From NCBI GenBank assembly GCA_021775755.1, contig JAJFHE010000050.1, forward strand, positions 407,842 through 471,841: a DNA stretch of 64,000 nucleotides, written 5' to 3'. The notes beneath the pieces are model-generated. The model worked only from the letters and a program-made list of their open reading frames with translations. It ran no database searches and was not told the origin of the DNA. The position numbers and the translations under genes were made by a program. Of this stretch, positions 61,751 through 64,000 are shown piece by piece. The DNA is from Hyphomicrobiales bacterium. Its GTDB lineage: Bacteria > Pseudomonadota > Alphaproteobacteria > Rhizobiales > JAJFHB01. Each line of letters opens with the position of its first letter. Position 1 is the first letter of the stretch.

Positions 61751-61781
61751 GTTTCACCGTGGTTTCGCAACACGGTGAAAC
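61751..61781 (-). terminator. Perfect 11-bp inverted repeat after the cold-shock gene
   Basis: GTTTCACCGTG (61751-61761) and CACGGTGAAAC (61771-61781) pair fully around a nine-base loop, just past the stop of the double cold-shock gene. No T run follows, so termination is possible but not certain. Confidence 0.5.
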
Positions 61782-61808
61782 GGGTTTCAATTGTAAACTG
61801 AGATGGCC

Positions 61809-62372
61809 TCAGTGCGGCGGTGGCGGGCCGCTGTCCTCGGTGAGCTTGATTTCCGCCGCCATCAGACCCTTGGGTCCATTTCCGAAGCGTACGAATATCT
61901 TCTGGTCCGGCCTGAGCTCCGCAATCGCGTAACGGCGCAGCGTTTCCATATGGACGAAGATATCCGGTTTGCCCTCGCCTTCCGTCACGAAGCCGTAGCC
62001 GCGCTGGCGGTTGAACCACTTGACGATGACCTCGACCCATTCGCTTTCCGGCGTGATCGCCACGTGGGTCTTCGGCGGCGTGCGCTCGATCGGCTGAATG
62101 GCTGTCGACGCGTCGACCACGAGGATCTTCAACGCCTGCAGGCCCTTGGGCCGCTGCACCGCCTCGCAGACAATCCGCGTGCCTTCCAGCACGGCGTCGT
62201 AGCCGTCGCGTTTCAAGCAGCTTAAATGAATGAGAACATCGGGAAGTCCGTTGTCGGGGATGACAAAGCCAAAGCCTCTGGCCACGTCAAACCACTTCAC
62301 GAAACCCGAAATTTCGATGATGTTGACAGCCGTCTCATCGATGACTGCCGGTATCTGTTCTACCCTATCCAC
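61809..62372 (-). CDS. Double cold-shock-domain protein
   Basis: 187 residues with two cold-shock domains. The first (about 22-70) has [18 protein letters not shown] and VLIHLSCL; the second (about 115-180) has [20 protein letters not shown] and IFVHMETL. These carry the RNP1/RNP2-like nucleic-acid-binding motifs. A linker with [12 protein letters not shown] separates them. Such tandem proteins act as RNA chaperones or regulators in alphaproteobacteria. The start appears to be GTG at 62372 without a strong ribosome site. Confidence 0.88.
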   Translation of the reverse strand: MDRVEQIPAVIDETAVNIIEISGFVKWFDVARGFGFVIPDNGLPDVLIHLSCLKRDGYDAVLEGTRIVCEAVQRPKGLQALKILVVDASTAIQPIERTPPKTHVAITPESEWVEVIVKWFNRQRGYGFVTEGEGKPDIFVHMETLRRYAIAELRPDQKIFVRFGNGPKGLMAAEIKLTEDSGPPPPH

Positions 62373-62809
62373 TCGGAGTGGCCCCCTCGCCGCCTCTCTG
62401 AGTACCCGCCATTACCCGGTACCAATCCATGTCCGCCGTCTCGACCCGCCCGCTCCCCTAGGTCACTCCGCAATTTGAACCAGTTTGCCGAGCTTTGTAC
62501 AGAGCGCATGTCACTGCCATGTGGAAAAAAGAGGCGGAAATTTGTCGAAAGTTCGAACTTGATGCGGCAAGGACACACTACGTGTTGCGAGTGTCCGCCA
62601 AAAACAGACAGTTTTCTGCGGGTTTTCTGCGAAACCGCCCATTGAGGGCCACCGCTAGCCCGTTCCGGAAAATTGTGTCGTTGCAGTGCCGTGAATGTGC
62701 CGGCGCGCCCATTGACGGCTCCACATCGCCGGAATTCATTGCACGGAGGACCGCTATTGATTCGGCGGGACCGGGTCCAAACCGCCTGGAAAGCCGGTAT
62801 ACGGCCGCG
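62373..62809. other. Intergenic region without a supported gene
   Basis: 437 bases between the cold-shock gene and the aldehyde dehydrogenase. ORFs exist on both strands, but none has a ribosome site or a domain I recognise. Probably holds the cold-shock promoter on the minus strand. Confidence 0.4.
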
Positions 62810-64000
62810 TCAGGCCTTCGCCCTCGGTGACACGACAAGCTTGTTCTTGAGATAGGGGTCGAGCGCCTCGATACCGCCCTCCACGCCGTAACCACTGTCC
62901 CCCCAGCCGCCAAGTGGAATTTCGGGGAAGTGGCTGACGCCATTAGCGACGCCGACAACTCCGGTTTTGATGCCGCTGGCGATCGTCTGCCGCGCCGTCA
63001 CGTCATCGGTGTAGACGTATCCGGCCAATCCATAGTCGACGCCATTGGCGATTTCGAGCGCATCGGCCTGCGCTTCATAGGGCACCATGAGCGCGACGGG
63101 CCCGAAGGGTTCGGTCGTCATGATTTCCGAATCCAGAGGGACGTCGCCAAGCACGGTCGGCGCGAAAAAATAGCCCTGGTTGCCGATGCGGCTGCCGCCT
63201 GTCACCAGCCGTGCGCCCGCGTCGACGGCACCTGAAACCATGCGTTGGATCGCCGCGACACGCCGGTCGTTGGCAAGCGGGCCCATTTGCGTCTGTGGAT
63301 CGAGGCCGTCACCCACCGTGATCTCGCTGGCGCGCGCGGCGAACTTTTCAAGGAAGGGCTCATAGATGTCGCGCTGAACTATGTAGCGTGTCGGCGCGAT
63401 GCAGACCTGACCGCTGTTGTGGAACTTGTGATTGACCGCATGAGCGACGGTGTCGTCAATATTCACATCGCCGCACACGATGACGGGCGAGTGGCCGCCA
63501 AGCTCCATGGTAACGGGTTTCATCACCTCGCCGGCACGCGCGGCGAGAAGCTTGCCAACCGGGACGGAGCCGGTGAACGTCACCTTGGTGATGGTGGGAT
63601 GGGCAATCAGATGCCGCGAGATATCGTCCGGCACTCCGAAAACGACATTAACGACGTCACCCGGCAGACCCGCTTCGACCATCGCCTCTATCATCTGGCA
63701 CACGGCGCCGGGCGTTTCCTCCGACGGCTTCAGTACGACCGAGCAGCCCGCGCCGAGCGCCGCACCGAGCTTCTTCGCCGCCAGCACGACGGGAAAGTTC
63801 CACGGGGTCAGCGCCGCAACGACGCCGATCGGCAGGCGTTCAACGGTCATGAACTGACTGCCGTCGCGGTTGGGAATGGTCCGCGCGGCAATACGGCGTC
63901 CTTCCTCTGCACCCCATTCGAGAAAATCCGCAGCGCGGTCTATCTCGCCCATGGCTTCGGCAATCGGCTTGCCCTGTTCGACGGTCAGTTGATGCGCCAG
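62810..64000 (-). CDS. gabD: Succinate-semialdehyde dehydrogenase-like (5' end outside window)
   Basis: At least 397 residues, continuing through the window edge with QLTVEQGKPIAEAMGEIDRAA. Aldehyde dehydrogenase features: PWNFPVVLAAKKLGAALGAG, FTGSVPVGKLLAARAG, the catalytic Glu in TMELGGHSPVIV and Cys in NSGQVCIAPTRYI, and the late MTTEPFGPVALMV. The overall pattern fits the NAD(P)-dependent succinate-semialdehyde group, but substrate identity is not proved. Only the N-terminal 80-90 residues are missing. Confidence 0.85.
   Translation of the reverse strand: MAHQLTVEQGKPIAEAMGEIDRAADFLEWGAEEGRRIAARTIPNRDGSQFMTVERLPIGVVAALTPWNFPVVLAAKKLGAALGAGCSVVLKPSEETPGAVCQMIEAMVEAGLPGDVVNVVFGVPDDISRHLIAHPTITKVTFTGSVPVGKLLAARAGEVMKPVTMELGGHSPVIVCGDVNIDDTVAHAVNHKFHNSGQVCIAPTRYIVQRDIYEPFLEKFAARASEITVGDGLDPQTQMGPLANDRRVAAIQRMVSGAVDAGARLVTGGSRIGNQGYFFAPTVLGDVPLDSEIMTTEPFGPVALMVPYEAQADALEIANGVDYGLAGYVYTDDVTARQTIASGIKTGVVGVANGVSHFPEIPLGGWGDSGYGVEGGIEALDPYLKNKLVVSPRAKA

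Noticed and set aside
62495-62830. ORF between the cold-shock gene and the aldehyde dehydrogenase
   Set aside because: Starts with TTG, lacks a ribosome site and overlaps the end of the aldehyde dehydrogenase on the other strand.

Overview
The window looks like the chromosome of a denitrifying alphaproteobacterium, probably Hyphomicrobiales-like. It is GC-rich and carries an AapJQMP-type amino-acid ABC transporter, a mitochondrial-type (NDUFS4-like) complex I accessory subunit, a C4-type 5-aminolevulinate synthase and a NodZ-like fucosyltransferase. I cannot assign a genus from the sequence alone.

Region 1 (1-22.9 kb) is a nitrite/nitric-oxide respiration island. On the minus strand nirS-E-C-F-D-L-G-H-J-N encodes cytochrome cd1 nitrite reductase and the heme d1 pathway. 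On the plus strand lie nirI (NosR family), nirX (ApbE flavinyl transferase), hemA and an MFS transporter. Next come DUF4202, bacteriohemerythrin, an anchored periplasmic protein, a cytochrome b/ferredoxin/FlpD fusion, a Sco protein, heme O synthase and a CuA-type heme-copper enzyme with a tiny third subunit. This last enzyme keeps the heme and CuB histidines but has Gln in place of the cross-linked Tyr, so it is probably a nitric oxide reductase of the eNOR type and not an oxidase. Four TTGAC-N4-(G/A)TCAA boxes (FNR/NNR type) precede nirS/nirI, hemA, the heme-copper operon and a cytochrome c gene, tying them into one regulon.

Region 2 (23.0-27.0 kb) holds a PqqD-like peptide chaperone, an HprK-related kinase, a 59-residue peptide with a strong ribosome binding site and a Ser/Thr-rich end, a TPR glycosyltransferase and, convergently, an NTP_transf_5-like nucleotidyltransferase. 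It resembles a peptide-modification system with no recognisable maturation protease or cyclase.

Region 3 (27.1-38.7 kb) is a glycan-assembly island: GT10 fucosyltransferase, Anp1-type and GT71-type mannosyltransferases usually met in fungi, an unidentified protein, a GDP-mannose 3,5-epimerase-like enzyme, a NodZ-like fucosyltransferase, two methyltransferases and a PhyH-type dioxygenase. It is split by tRNA-Asn and about 2 kb of small orphan ORFs.

Region 4 (38.7-64 kb) is mostly housekeeping or catabolic: a glutamate-receptor-like channel, a Sel1/trypsin fusion, two GNAT genes with an isochorismatase-like gene beside a LysR regulator, a trimethylamine-dehydrogenase-family flavoprotein, malic enzyme, cysteine synthase, AlaX, GFA protein, mercaptopyruvate sulfurtransferase, aapJQMP, cystathionine beta-lyase, a PaaK-like ligase, the complex I subunit, tRNA-Arg, tRNA-Pro, a double cold-shock protein and a truncated succinate-semialdehyde dehydrogenase.
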